A stretch of DNA of 64,000 nucleotides from Phycisphaerales bacterium. GTDB lineage: Bacteria; Planctomycetota; Phycisphaerae; Phycisphaerales; SM1A02. Under the pieces are notes generated by a model. That model saw only the letters and a program-made list of their open reading frames with translations, was not told the origin of the DNA and ran no database searches. Of this stretch, positions 19,589 to 29,258 are shown piece by piece (the stretch's first letter is position 1; every line of letters starts with the position of its first letter). The DNA is taken from the NCBI GenBank assembly GCA_028823105.1, contig JAPKCC010000003.1, positions 1 through 64,000 on the forward strand, written 5' to 3'. The position numbers were made by a program, and so were the translations under genes.

Positions 19589-20206
19589 GTGCTCGAACCC
19601 AGACCGTACGCCGAATTCGACGCTGAAAGCGATGCCAGCATCGAGGCGATGGCCCACGTCAAATCCATCCTTGAATTCATTGGTGAAGACCCCGAGCGGG
19701 AAGGCCTTCTGGATACCCCAAAGCGGGTCGTCAAGGCGATGAACGAACACTATTGGGGATATCGAGCCGACCCGTTCGAACCGCTCCAACGGACCTTCAG
19801 CGAAGTCGAGAACTACGACGAACTGGTCCTGCTCCAGAACATGGACCTTCAGAGCCACTGCGAACACCACATGGTGCCGTTCGTCGGCAAGGCTCACGTG
19901 GCGTACATCCCGAACGGCCGCGTCGTGGGGCTTTCAAAGCTTGCCCGAGTCGTCGAGATCTTCTCGAAGCGACTCCAGGTGCAGGAGAAGCTCACCGCCC
20001 AGATCGCGAACACCATCCAGGAAGCGCTTCAGCCTCAGGGCGTCGCCGTGATCATCCAGGCTCGGCACTTCTGCATGTGCTATCGCGGTGTCCGACAGAG
20101 CAACGCTTGGACGACCACCAGCAAGCTCCACGGCGTGTTCCTCAACGACGCGGCGGCCCGGATGGAACTGCTGACCTTGATCGGTTCGAACCCCGGTCGC
20201 GACTGA
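19589..20206 (+). CDS. folE: GTP cyclohydrolase I
   Basis: EGLLDTPKRVVKAM, SHCEHHMVPFVGKAHVAYIP, GLSKLARVVEIFSKRLQVQE, HFCMCYRGVRQ. Confidence 0.96.
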   Translation: MLEPRPYAEFDAESDASIEAMAHVKSILEFIGEDPEREGLLDTPKRVVKAMNEHYWGYRADPFEPLQRTFSEVENYDELVLLQNMDLQSHCEHHMVPFVGKAHVAYIPNGRVVGLSKLARVVEIFSKRLQVQEKLTAQIANTIQEALQPQGVAVIIQARHFCMCYRGVRQSNAWTTTSKLHGVFLNDAAARMELLTLIGSNPGRD

Positions 20207-20242
20207 TCCTTCGCAACCCGCGAACGTCCGCCAGTAAAATCG

Positions 20243-20281
20243 ACCCTGTCTGTCTCACACGAGATGGCAGGGTGTTTTTTT
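20243..20281 (+). terminator. Intrinsic terminator after folE
   Basis: ACCCTG...CAGGGT arms followed by GTTTTTTT. Confidence 0.75.
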
Positions 20282-20551
20282 CTTCGCGGACCCCAGCCGC
20301 GAAGGCGGCGCCGCGTTGCATCCGGAACAATCCACCGCGTTGGTGCTGCGAGCGCCTTCCCGGGACCAGACCGCGTCCGTGACCGCAACTCTCTCATTCC
20401 CGATGTCGATGACCGCACCAAAATGAAGGCTGCGAACCAGACTCAGAAGTCGTCGATGTCGTCGTCACCTTCGCCTTCGACGCCCAATGTGCCCTCAAAA
20501 AACTAACCGCGTTGGCCCCGGGGTCGTCGAGGCCGACACCTCGAAGCCAGG

Positions 20552-21511
20552 TCACCGACAAGGCCCCCACTGCGCCACGAGGACGCCGATGTCCGACCCG
20601 CCAACCTCGCCATCGCCGTCAAGATCGTAGATCGAGTCGTCGGTCCCCCAGGCGCCGAGCAGTAAACCGAGATCGGCCGACCCAACGCCACCGTAGCAGT
20701 TGAAATCTGCCCGACACCCTTGGCAATAGGGGTCGATGACGTTATCTCCCTCGTCGATGAAGCTCCGAGGGGGCACGATGTCGCAGCACCCTTCGATTTC
20801 ACACCCCGCAAGCGCCGGCGCCGCGTCTACCTGGTTGTACATGCCTCGACCGTAGAGACCGACCTCGTTCCCGCTCCAGAGGCAGTCGCGGTAGATCGGT
20901 GATGAATTCGTACCATTCAGACATCCACCGCCCACGAGATCGGCCCGATTTTCGATGAACACACAAGACTCGAAGATGGGATTGCTGTCCGATCCGAAGA
21001 TCGCGACGCCGCCGCCGAAGACGGAGGCGACATTCCCGAGAAATCGAACCCCTCGCACCGTCGGACTGGAATCGACCACCAGCAGACCCGCGCCAAGATC
21101 AATATCGCCATCGATGACGTCGAGTGTCTCGATCCGAGTCTCCATCGATTCACCAGACCGACAGCTCAGAATCCCAGTGCGGCCCGACCCCACGAGCCGT
21201 GCGGTCGGCTGTCCGAGACGATCTCGCTCACCGCGAAGCGTGATGGGTCGACCGCGGAGGTCGATCGCAGTCTCTACAAGATATTCCCCGGCTCCCAGCA
21301 CGATCTCATCCCCGTCGGACACCACGTCGTCGATGAGGGCTTGGATACGCACCGCCGGCCCCGCTTCTAGCCGGAAGGTCTCCGCCATCAGCTCCGAGAC
21401 GCTCGCGGCAAGGATAACCGTCACGCACACCCACCGAATCAGGACGGGCGGATAGAGCGGGGGCATGGAGTTCGAGGGCATGGAGCACGTTTCGATGGAT
21501 GATGAAGACAT
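20552..21511 (-). CDS. Secreted beta-helix protein with dockerin-like C-terminal repeats
   Basis: Signal segment; beta-helix residues (GGGVAIFGSDSNPIFESCVFIENRADLVGGGCLNGTNSSPIYRDC); tail ADFNCYGGVGSADLGLLLGAWGTDDSIYDLDGDGEVGGSDIGVLVAQWGPC. Confidence 0.75.
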   Translation of the reverse strand: MSSSSIETCSMPSNSMPPLYPPVLIRWVCVTVILAASVSELMAETFRLEAGPAVRIQALIDDVVSDGDEIVLGAGEYLVETAIDLRGRPITLRGERDRLGQPTARLVGSGRTGILSCRSGESMETRIETLDVIDGDIDLGAGLLVVDSSPTVRGVRFLGNVASVFGGGVAIFGSDSNPIFESCVFIENRADLVGGGCLNGTNSSPIYRDCLWSGNEVGLYGRGMYNQVDAAPALAGCEIEGCCDIVPPRSFIDEGDNVIDPYCQGCRADFNCYGGVGSADLGLLLGAWGTDDSIYDLDGDGEVGGSDIGVLVAQWGPCR

Positions 21512-21573
21512 GGCAGATCCATGGCGAGGGTTCTAAAGAGCCGAAGCGTTTCGAGCATTCACGAAGGTCGGAT

Positions 21574-22017
21574 TCACCGCGAAAGGATGAGCCCAAGTCG
21601 AACCGAGATCTTCCAGCCAGAAAGCGACGCTTCTTGCTCACGGTGTCGTCGTAGAGTCGCAGGTGCCGCCGAAGTACCGAGGATATCGGAGCGGTCCGCC
21701 CCGTTCACCTTGCCGTCCTGGTTCATGTCCGCGTTCAGCACCGAACTCGCGCCCCACAGGGCCAGCAGGTCGCCGAGGTCGCCCGAATGAATCGCCCGGT
21801 CAAAGTTCACGTCGCCCGTATTGCCGTTCCGCAGCAGATGGTTCCCGCTGCTCGAGCCGTCGATCGCATCGCCATCGATGTTCTTGTTTCCCGACGTCGA
21901 CGTGTTGCCGCAGAAGTTCCAGTTGATCAGGTTCGGACTGCTGCTGGAGGAGTTGTACACCCCGCCGCCGCGGTTGATGTTGTAGCCATTCTGAATCACG
22001 AGGTTCTTGAAGACCAT
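21574..22017 (-). pseudogene. Truncated beta-helix/dockerin-like fragment
   Basis: Starts mid-domain (VFKNLVIQNGYNINRGGGVYNSSSSSPNLINWNFCGN); dockerin-like NADMNQDGKVNGAD then an abnormal Arg-rich tail. Confidence 0.5.
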
Positions 22018-22136
22018 CGCAGGTGAAGGTGCTCTTCGGGAACTTCGAACAAGCCGCTAGAGACCGGTGATCCCGTGACCTCGAGGCCGACGCGGACCAC
22101 CGCGAAGGCGACGACCTCGGCCGCGTGACCCGTTCG

Positions 22137-22628
22137 TCAAAACCCGAACACGCTCCATGCCCCGAGCAGCACACCGAGGTCGCGCGGTCCGACCCGCCCG
22201 TCCCGGTCGAGATCGGCGATGTGATACCCCCCGATCGACTCATGACCCCAGGCCCCGAGGATCACCGAAAGGTCCTCCGGCCCGATCATTCCGTCGCCAT
22301 CGAGATCACCCGCCGGGGTCGATTTGTAGGCCGCACCATGCACTTCGTGCTTCATCTGCTCGGTCGAACACGGATATCCCGTCCAGGTGGGCATCCATGG
22401 CCCGATGAATAACTGTGCCGGCGCCGAATTGAGGCCCGCGGCGAGGGCCGTGCCGGTGGGATCGACGCCGACAAATTCCGCGGGAGCGATCGGGACCGAG
22501 GTTCCAGTCTTGACGTCCCACCGCATGCTTGCCCGGGTGGATCCCGGATAGGCGCGTACGCAGACGACGCCATCGGGCGCCGAAGTGGCATCGTTGTAGA
22601 ACACGAGATGATCGTGGCAGATCGCCAA
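22137..22628 (-). pseudogene. Truncated ORF retaining dockerin-like C-terminal repeats
   Basis: GDLDGDGMIGPEDLSVILGAWG...ADLDRDGRVGPRDLGVLLGAW; no signal peptide; ORF begins 28 bp after the SDR stop. Confidence 0.5.
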
Positions 22629-22655
22629 GCGTCGAGGCGCCTGCGGACGAGCGTA

Positions 22656-23354
22656 CTAGGCCCTTCCGTAGACCGGTACCAGCGTGCCGGTGGTCAGGGC
22701 GTTCGCCGGACTCGCGAGCCAGACCATGGTCCTCGCAACTTCCTCGACCGTCGGCCACGCGTCGAAATCCGCGTCCGGCATGGCCGCGCGGTTGGCAGGC
22801 GTGTCCATGATCGAGGGGGCGACTGCGTTCACGAGGATGCCGTCGTCGAGGACCTCCTTCGCAAGGCACTGGGTCAGGCTCGCCACGGCCGCCTTGCTCG
22901 TCGAGTAGGCAAGCATTCCGCCGGTCGGTTCCATCGCGGGACGGGCAATCACGTTGACGATCCGACCACCGTCCTCCGCCGATCGCCCCGCGGCCCGCAT
23001 CGCCTTGACCGCCTCCCGGCAGCACAGGAAACACGTCCCGGCGTTGAGCCGCATCATGGATTCGAAGTCAGACTGGGTGACGTCCTGGATCGGCCCCATC
23101 GCAAAGCCGCCCGCCACGTGGATCGAGGCGTAGATCGGACCAGCCTTGGCGTACACCGCGGCCACCGATGCCTCGTCGCCGAGGTCGACCTCGTGCAGGG
23201 TGACGTGGTCCTTGAAGTCGATACGGTCGAGTTCACGAGCCTCCCGCCAGGTGACGTGGACGTCCGCCCCGTGTTCGAGGAGATCGCGGACGACCTCGGA
23301 GCCGAGGGCGCCGGTGCCGCCAGTGACGAGACAGGGTCGATTGGTAAAAGGCAT
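22656..23354 (-). CDS. Short-chain dehydrogenase/reductase
   Basis: CLVTGGTGALGSEVV, IHVAGGFAMG, AYSTSKAAVASLTQCLAKE. Confidence 0.9.
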   Translation of the reverse strand: MPFTNRPCLVTGGTGALGSEVVRDLLEHGADVHVTWREARELDRIDFKDHVTLHEVDLGDEASVAAVYAKAGPIYASIHVAGGFAMGPIQDVTQSDFESMMRLNAGTCFLCCREAVKAMRAAGRSAEDGGRIVNVIARPAMEPTGGMLAYSTSKAAVASLTQCLAKEVLDDGILVNAVAPSIMDTPANRAAMPDADFDAWPTVEEVARTMVWLASPANALTTGTLVPVYGRA

Positions 23355-23516
23355 GACCGATTCTCCGTCGTGGAGTGGTGGTGAACCGCCTCATCGGGGA
23401 GGGCGAATCCCTCCCTCCGGATGGCGAAGGCGGATGATCCTACCCGTTACCATGCACCGCTTCAGTCCCCCACCTTCCCGCCGCCCGGGCCACAACCCCC
23501 CCCAACCGGATTTCCG

Positions 23517-25064
23517 ATGAGCGAAACAACCACCAAACGCATGGAGGACATCGTCGCCCTCTGCCGACGACGAGGCTTCATCTTCCAGAGCTCCGAGATC
23601 TACGGAGGTATCAACGGTTTCTGGGACTACGGTCCCAACGGCGTCGAACTCAAGCGAAACCTCAAGGACGCTTGGTGGGGCGACATCGTGCACGGCGACG
23701 CCACCGGGCCGACCGGCGCGGACGTCAAAGTGGTGGGCGTTGACTGCACGATCATCATGAACCCCAAGACCTGGGTCGCCTCCGGCCACGTGGGTGGTTT
23801 TAACGATCCGATGGTCGACTGCAAGGAATCGAAGTCGCGTTACCGGGCCGACCATCTCGTGTGCCTTGGCGTCAAGGGTGACACCACCGGACGGATCTTC
23901 GTCTGCGTCGAAGGCGACGACGACAGCACGGCCAAGGCTCGGAAGAAGCTCGACAAGTACGTGAAACGGACGGTCGCGGACGAAGAAATCGATACCTGTC
24001 CGTTCGCCGATCTCTCGGCCGAGGAACGGGCGATCTCCGTGGGCCCCGATGCGAAGGAACAGGGCACGCTCACCGAGCCTCGGATGTTCAACCTGATGTT
24101 CGAGACGCACTGCGGTGCGATCCGCGACGAGAGTTCGAAGGCATACCTCCGACCCGAGACCGCCCAGGGAATCTTCACCAACTTCAACAACATCGTCGAC
24201 TCCAGCCGGGTCAAGATTCCATTCGGCATCGCGCAGATCGGCAAGGCGTTCCGCAACGAGGTCACCCCCCGGAACTTCACCTTCCGGAGTCGCGAGTTCG
24301 AGCAGATGGAACTGGAATTCTTCATCCATCCCAGCGAGGCCGAAGAGTGGTACGCCTGGTGGCGTGAACAGCGGTACGCGTGGTGGAAGTCGATCGGTCT
24401 CGCCGGCGACAACCTCATCCTTCGGGAGCACGATCGCGGCGAACTGGCGCACTACGCAAAGGAAGGCGCTGGCACCTGCGACATCGAGTATCGGTTCCCG
24501 TTCACCGCCCCGGGATTCGGCGAACTCGAAGGCGTCGCGCATCGATCCGACTATGACCTCCGCCAACACGCCGAACACTGCGGCAAGGGTGACAAGATGC
24601 GGTACTTCGACCAGCAGAGGAACGAACGGTATTTTCCCCACGTCATCGAACCCTCCGCCGGCGCCGATCGCGGCACGCTCGCACTTCTCTGCGAGGCCTA
24701 CACCCCCGACGAAAGTCGAGCGTCGAAGGTCTATATGAAGTTCCACCCGCGGGTGGCGCCCGTCAAGGCCGCGATCTTCCCCTTGGTCGCGAAAGACGGC
24801 ATGCCGGAGGTGGCCGAGAAACTTCACAAGGAACTTCGCCGGAAGTACACCGTCGACATGGACGTCAAGCAGTCGATCGGCAAGCGATACGCCCGCATGG
24901 ACGAAGCGGGTACCCCCTACTGCTTCACCATCGACGGTGATTCACTCACCGACCACGCCGTGACGGTACGAGAGCGCGACACCCAGGCGCAGGAACGCAT
25001 CGCCATCGATCAGGTCGCCAACTTCCTGGCCGACAAGATTGACGGGGCCCCCGCGGCGGAGTGA
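23517..25064 (+). CDS. glyS: Glycine--tRNA ligase (alpha2 type)
   Basis: GFIFQSSEIYGGINGFWDYGPNGVELK, RPETAQGIFTNFNNI, PFGIAQIGKAFRNEVTPRNFTFRSREFEQMELEFF. Start at MSETTTKRMEDIV. Confidence 0.95.
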   Translation: MSETTTKRMEDIVALCRRRGFIFQSSEIYGGINGFWDYGPNGVELKRNLKDAWWGDIVHGDATGPTGADVKVVGVDCTIIMNPKTWVASGHVGGFNDPMVDCKESKSRYRADHLVCLGVKGDTTGRIFVCVEGDDDSTAKARKKLDKYVKRTVADEEIDTCPFADLSAEERAISVGPDAKEQGTLTEPRMFNLMFETHCGAIRDESSKAYLRPETAQGIFTNFNNIVDSSRVKIPFGIAQIGKAFRNEVTPRNFTFRSREFEQMELEFFIHPSEAEEWYAWWREQRYAWWKSIGLAGDNLILREHDRGELAHYAKEGAGTCDIEYRFPFTAPGFGELEGVAHRSDYDLRQHAEHCGKGDKMRYFDQQRNERYFPHVIEPSAGADRGTLALLCEAYTPDESRASKVYMKFHPRVAPVKAAIFPLVAKDGMPEVAEKLHKELRRKYTVDMDVKQSIGKRYARMDEAGTPYCFTIDGDSLTDHAVTVRERDTQAQERIAIDQVANFLADKIDGAPAAE

Positions 25065-25074
25065 GCAAGCAGTA

Positions 25075-25278
25075 CATGACCGCGGAATCCCCCGACCCGA
25101 AGGGCCGCTTGGGACGACGCTTCGTGTCGGGACCATCCGGTCATGCCGGCTCAACGACGACGCCCGGCCGCCCGCCTACGTGCTGGAGATCGATCTCGGT
25201 CCGCGGATGATCGCTGGGGTCCGGAGCGACGTGTTGGTGCTGGGAACGGCGACCGAGGACCGCTCGCTCGTCCACTAG
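25075..25278 (+). pseudogene. Remnant of CsaA-like tRNA-binding/export chaperone
   Basis: LRVGTIRSCRLNDDARPPAYVLEIDLGP joined directly to RMIAGVRSDVLVLG, i.e. CsaA N- and C-terminal signatures without the central segment; no ATG start in this frame. Confidence 0.5.
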
Positions 25279-25303
25279 ACAAATACCGATCGTTGACGAC
25301 CAA

Positions 25304-25342
25304 CAAAAACACGCGACGCGGATCCGAAGATCCGCGCCGCGT
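25304..25342 (-). terminator. Strong minus-strand terminator with UUCG tetraloop
   Basis: Minus strand: ACGCGGCGCGGATC-TTCG-GATCCGCGTCGCGT followed by GTTTTTG; 14-bp stem with one G-U. Confidence 0.8.
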
Positions 25343-25682
25343 CGTCCCGTCCCATTCCCATTCGTCAACTTCGCTGCGGTCCTAGCCGACGTACTTCCCG
25401 ATTCGATCGCTGCCCCGCGATCGAAGTCTTGGCCTCAACGGAAGAAACGCCGGTCCCCAGAATGCCCGGAAGGGCTGTGCGTGCATCGAACGAAGACGAA
25501 CCTGTTCCATCCGTGTGAACGAACCAGATCTCGTTGACCCGACGATTCGCCCCCCGGGAGAAACCGTCGAATCGCGAGCTTGTGATCTCGGCCCGCTCAC
25601 ACGCATCGAACATGTAGGAAATATCGCCTCAAACCGACCCGGCAACCATGGGGCATCGACCCCAATCAGGGCTCGAAATTGA

Positions 25683-26414
25683 TCAGTGCGAATCGCGTTG
25701 GTACCAGAAGCGCAGTCTGGATCGATCACGCCAACGGCGGGGACCAGAAACGCCGATCGAGATCGTCTGCCAGAGAAGTCGCCACGGACCGACCGCGTTG
25801 GCCTTGCGTGGCGAGGTGTAGACCGGCGCTTTGATCCGCACCACTGGCCCGCGCCCGAGGGCGCGAATCGACTTCACCAACCAGAGTTCCTCGCTGGCGA
25901 ACCACTGTTCGTCGAAGCCGCCGACGGCGTCGAAAATCTCTCGCCGCATCGCCAGACAGCACCCGGGTAACACCCCGAAGTACGCCAGGGCCCGAAGCAA
26001 TATCCAGGTCCAGACTCGATTGAAGAAAGACCGCACCCCGGGCATCTCCACCCGGGGCCCTGCGATCGCCGCGCCATCCTCCACTGCCCGGAGCAACTCC
26101 CGAAGCGTCTCACTGGGCACGATGGTGTCGGCATCGACAAAAATCAGAAACCGCCCATCGGTCACCGCCGCCCCGGCATTGCGGACCGCGGCGATCTGTC
26201 GCTTCTTGACCGACAGCACCGTCGCCCCCGCGTTCGCAGCGAGTCGTGCGGTCGCGTCATCACTGGCATCATCTACCACCAACAATTCGCTCGGGCGGCC
26301 GAGCTCCGCGAGCGCGTCGCGAAGGGTGGAGACCGTCGCGTCGATGTCCGCGGCCTCGTTCCAGGCCGGCACCACCACGGTGATCTCGGTCGAGGATTCG
26401 CGTTCCATCGGCAT
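25683..26414 (-). CDS. Family 2 glycosyltransferase
   Basis: ITVVVPAWNEAADIDATVSTLRDAL, VVDDASDDATARLA, FLIFVDADTIVP, FDAVGGFDEQWFASEELWLVKSI. Confidence 0.88.
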   Translation of the reverse strand: MPMERESSTEITVVVPAWNEAADIDATVSTLRDALAELGRPSELLVVDDASDDATARLAANAGATVLSVKKRQIAAVRNAGAAVTDGRFLIFVDADTIVPSETLRELLRAVEDGAAIAGPRVEMPGVRSFFNRVWTWILLRALAYFGVLPGCCLAMRREIFDAVGGFDEQWFASEELWLVKSIRALGRGPVVRIKAPVYTSPRKANAVGPWRLLWQTISIGVSGPRRWRDRSRLRFWYQRDSH

Positions 26415-26416
26415 GG

Positions 26417-27955
26417 TCAGGATCGGGCGTTGAGCCAGGCGTCCTCGAGCAGCATGCCCGCAGGGACCGCGGTCGCACTCCCCCGTTCGACCATGCTCGC
26501 GACCGGATAGGCGCAGTAGTCGACGCTGAATGCGCCGGCTGGCCGATGGTTGCCGCTCTGCCCAAGACCGCCGAACGGCAGCATGCTGCTCGCCCCCGCG
26601 GTCCCAGTGTTTCGGTTGATGCATCCGGCGCGACACTCGCCGAAGAAACGATCCCATTCAGCATCGTCGTTGGTGAAGATCGACGCGGCGAGCCCGTATC
26701 GGGTCGCATTGGCCTGTTCGATGGCCGCGTCGAGCGAGTCGACGACGGCGATCTGAGCCATCGGCCCGAAACATTCGCGATCACGATCAATGCTAAAGCG
26801 GTCGACCAACACCACGCCAGGAGTCACGAAGTGTCCGGGCCGGTCGATTCGCGTTGCTTCTACGAGGATCTTCCCACCGGAGGCATGAAGCTCGGACTGG
26901 AACGAGAGGACATCGTCGACCGCAGCGCCGTTGACCAGTGGTCCCATGAACACCGGATCCGACGAATCGCCGGCCCCGACTTGAAGCGTGCTCGCGACCT
27001 TGCAGAACGCCTGAATGAATCGATCCGCCACGTCGGCGTGCACGATGATGCGACGAGTGCAGGTGCACCGCTGACCACTCGTGGCGTAGGCCGCGCGAGC
27101 GCACTCCACGACCGCCTGCCGAAGATCGGCGGATGGCATCACCACCGAGGGATTCGATCCCCCGAGTTCGAGGGCGACGATCCGACCTGGGTTGTCGAGG
27201 TTGGCCTCGAGAATGCGACGTCCGACCGGCCAGCTGCCAGTGAAAAGCACGCCGTCAACTCCGCGACTCGCGACCAGGGCGGCGGCCACCTTCGGGCCAC
27301 CCTGCACGAGATTGAAGATCCCGGCCGGAATCCCGGCTTCCATCGCCATCTCCGCCAGTGCCTGGCCGACGCCGGGCGTCTTTTCGCTGGGCTTGAGGAT
27401 GATCGCATTGCCCGCGAGCAACGCTGGAATGAAATGCCCATTGGGCAGATGGGCCGGGAAATTAAACGGTCCCAGGACCGCCATCACCCCATGCGGCTTG
27501 TATCGGCAGAGCCCTGACTTGGTCTCCCCCGCGGCCACTTCGTAATCGGTGATCCGCCCGGCGGAATGCTCTCCGAGCGTGATGTCCACCTTGCCCGCGA
27601 GGGCACCGGCCTCAAAACGACTCTCCGACAGCACCTTGCCCATCTCGAGCGTGATCAACGCCGCCATCCGCGGAGCGCGGGCCGCGGTGACTTCCTTCCA
27701 GCGAAGAAGCACCTCGATCCTCGCGTCCTTTCCCATGGCAAACCACGCGGGCTGCGCCCGACGGGCCGCCGCGACGGTGGCCTCGACGTCTTCAAGTCGC
27801 TCACCGGATTGGAATGCAATCTCTTCGGGCGCCGCCGGATTCCGCGAGATGATGACTTCACCCGCGGGCAGTGGCCGGAACACACCGTCAATCAGATTCG
27901 CGGGCGGGCCATCGAGAAAACCGCGTTCGAGGGCGGTGCCGTGATTCGACATCAT
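26417..27955 (-). CDS. astD: N-succinylglutamate 5-semialdehyde dehydrogenase-like aldehyde dehydrogenase
   Basis: AstD-like GRITDYEVAAGETKSGLCRYKPHGVMAVLGPFNFPAHLPNGHFIPALLAGNAIILKPSE; LELGGSNPSVV; SGQRCTCTRR. Confidence 0.85.
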   Translation of the reverse strand: MMSNHGTALERGFLDGPPANLIDGVFRPLPAGEVIISRNPAAPEEIAFQSGERLEDVEATVAAARRAQPAWFAMGKDARIEVLLRWKEVTAARAPRMAALITLEMGKVLSESRFEAGALAGKVDITLGEHSAGRITDYEVAAGETKSGLCRYKPHGVMAVLGPFNFPAHLPNGHFIPALLAGNAIILKPSEKTPGVGQALAEMAMEAGIPAGIFNLVQGGPKVAAALVASRGVDGVLFTGSWPVGRRILEANLDNPGRIVALELGGSNPSVVMPSADLRQAVVECARAAYATSGQRCTCTRRIIVHADVADRFIQAFCKVASTLQVGAGDSSDPVFMGPLVNGAAVDDVLSFQSELHASGGKILVEATRIDRPGHFVTPGVVLVDRFSIDRDRECFGPMAQIAVVDSLDAAIEQANATRYGLAASIFTNDDAEWDRFFGECRAGCINRNTGTAGASSMLPFGGLGQSGNHRPAGAFSVDYCAYPVASMVERGSATAVPAGMLLEDAWLNARS

Positions 27956-28104
27956 GCTTGGTCTCCGAGCGGCCCGAGCTCGAGCCGTGGTCATTCTAGA
28001 GTGATCTGGGACGCAACATCACCGACTTGACGGCCTGAATTTCGGACGGGATCTCTCGACGTTCTTCGTCGGCTCGATCCCCCGCGATGCAGTCTGGTCC
28101 CGAC

Positions 28105-29187
28105 CTAGGACTTTTTTGATTTTCCAGATTTTCCAGATTTCCCAGACTTGCTCGACTTGCTGGATGCCTTCTTCGGCAGCTCCGTCACACCGACGGCGGA
28201 ACCTCGGGTCGCACCGATCGCCTCCATCGCCTCCGCGGAGATGCGAATCCCCTCGCCTCGCATGGTGAAGGGAGTCTGTACCGATCGGAATCCTTGGTCT
28301 CCCTCGCAGGAGACGATCCCCATCGACTTTCCGGCGCCGGTCAGCGGACCGGTCAGGTCACATTGCTTCGTCGCGGCGACGAGCGGAATCTCATCGCGGA
28401 CCGCTTCGAGATACGGACCGCCGTCGAAAGGATCGATGTGTCCCTTGTACTCGAATCCCTGTCGCTCAAGCATCCGTCGGGCGGGGCCGGTCTCGTCGCT
28501 CTCCCGAGCGATGAGATTCCTCGCTTCGGGTGGGAGCAGGGAGGCGTAGATCGGCTCCCGCGGGAAGAGCGCCGTCATGAACTCCTTGGACTGCTGACAG
28601 AAAAGGTCGGCTTCCTTGTAGGAGAGATTGATGAACCGACGACCAAGATAGTCCCAGAGGAGGTTGTGACTGTCCGGCGTGATCGCGCCCATCATTTCGG
28701 CGATCACCCGCTTGTTGAACTGCCGACGGTGAAGGCCCATGAAGTGAAAGCGAACCATGGAGAGGAATCCGCCGAGTCTCTCGGCGTGACCCCGATATCC
28801 GGGTGCCAGGATGAGTCCGCCCATTTCGGTCGGACCCGAGATGTCCTCGCCAAGCGTGAGCATCACCTGAGTGTTGCCCTGCTGCAGATCATCACTCCAG
28901 AATTCCTTGCGAGTGACTTCGAGGTAGACGTGCGGATGGCCGGGCCAGGAGATGCAGGGAAGGACCGCGCTGGTGCCGATCACATTGCCGGTCTCGAGGT
29001 CCTCCAGCACGAACATGAAGTTTCGTTCCCGCGCGTCGCGAGCCTGCTTTCGGAAACTCCGGCGGCTGCGATCCACCTTCGACGCGATGATGTCGCGGTC
29101 GGGGGGAAGGTTGATGAAATGAACCATCTTCGCGAGTTTGAGCAGCGTCGTGACGTCCTCGGCCGCGACCTGACGGATGACAAACAT
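28105..29187 (-). CDS. astA: Arginine/ornithine N-succinyltransferase with Lys/Ser/Gly repeat tail
   Basis: FVIRQVAAEDVTTLLKLA, EMGGLILAPGYRGHAERLGGFLSMVRFHFMGLHR, EFMTALFPREPIY, GFEYKGHIDPFDGGPYLEA. Start at MFVIRQV. Confidence 0.9.
   Translation of the reverse strand: MFVIRQVAAEDVTTLLKLAKMVHFINLPPDRDIIASKVDRSRRSFRKQARDARERNFMFVLEDLETGNVIGTSAVLPCISWPGHPHVYLEVTRKEFWSDDLQQGNTQVMLTLGEDISGPTEMGGLILAPGYRGHAERLGGFLSMVRFHFMGLHRRQFNKRVIAEMMGAITPDSHNLLWDYLGRRFINLSYKEADLFCQQSKEFMTALFPREPIYASLLPPEARNLIARESDETGPARRMLERQGFEYKGHIDPFDGGPYLEAVRDEIPLVAATKQCDLTGPLTGAGKSMGIVSCEGDQGFRSVQTPFTMRGEGIRISAEAMEAIGATRGSAVGVTELPKKASSKSSKSGKSGKSGKSKKS
28118..28162. repeat. 9-bp tandem repeat, 5 units (GATTTTCCA to GACTTGCTG)
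   Basis: gattttcca gattttcca gatttccca gacttgctc gacttgctg; encodes the SKSGKSGKSGK tail of AstA. Confidence 0.85.
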
Positions 29188-29258
29188 GCCTGTGCCTCCT
29201 ACCAACCTTCGATCTGATCCCCGCGACGACCATCGTCGAGAGCCCGCCTGAATCCGAC

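Noticed and set aside
23391-24827. 478-aa minus-strand ORF over glyS
   Set aside because: Antisense to a clear glycyl-tRNA synthetase; composition typical of a shadow frame.
25382-25729. 115-aa minus-strand ORF after the glycosyltransferase
   Set aside because: Overlaps the GT2 3' end, and an alternative frame (25365-25613) looks equally plausible; no family recognised.
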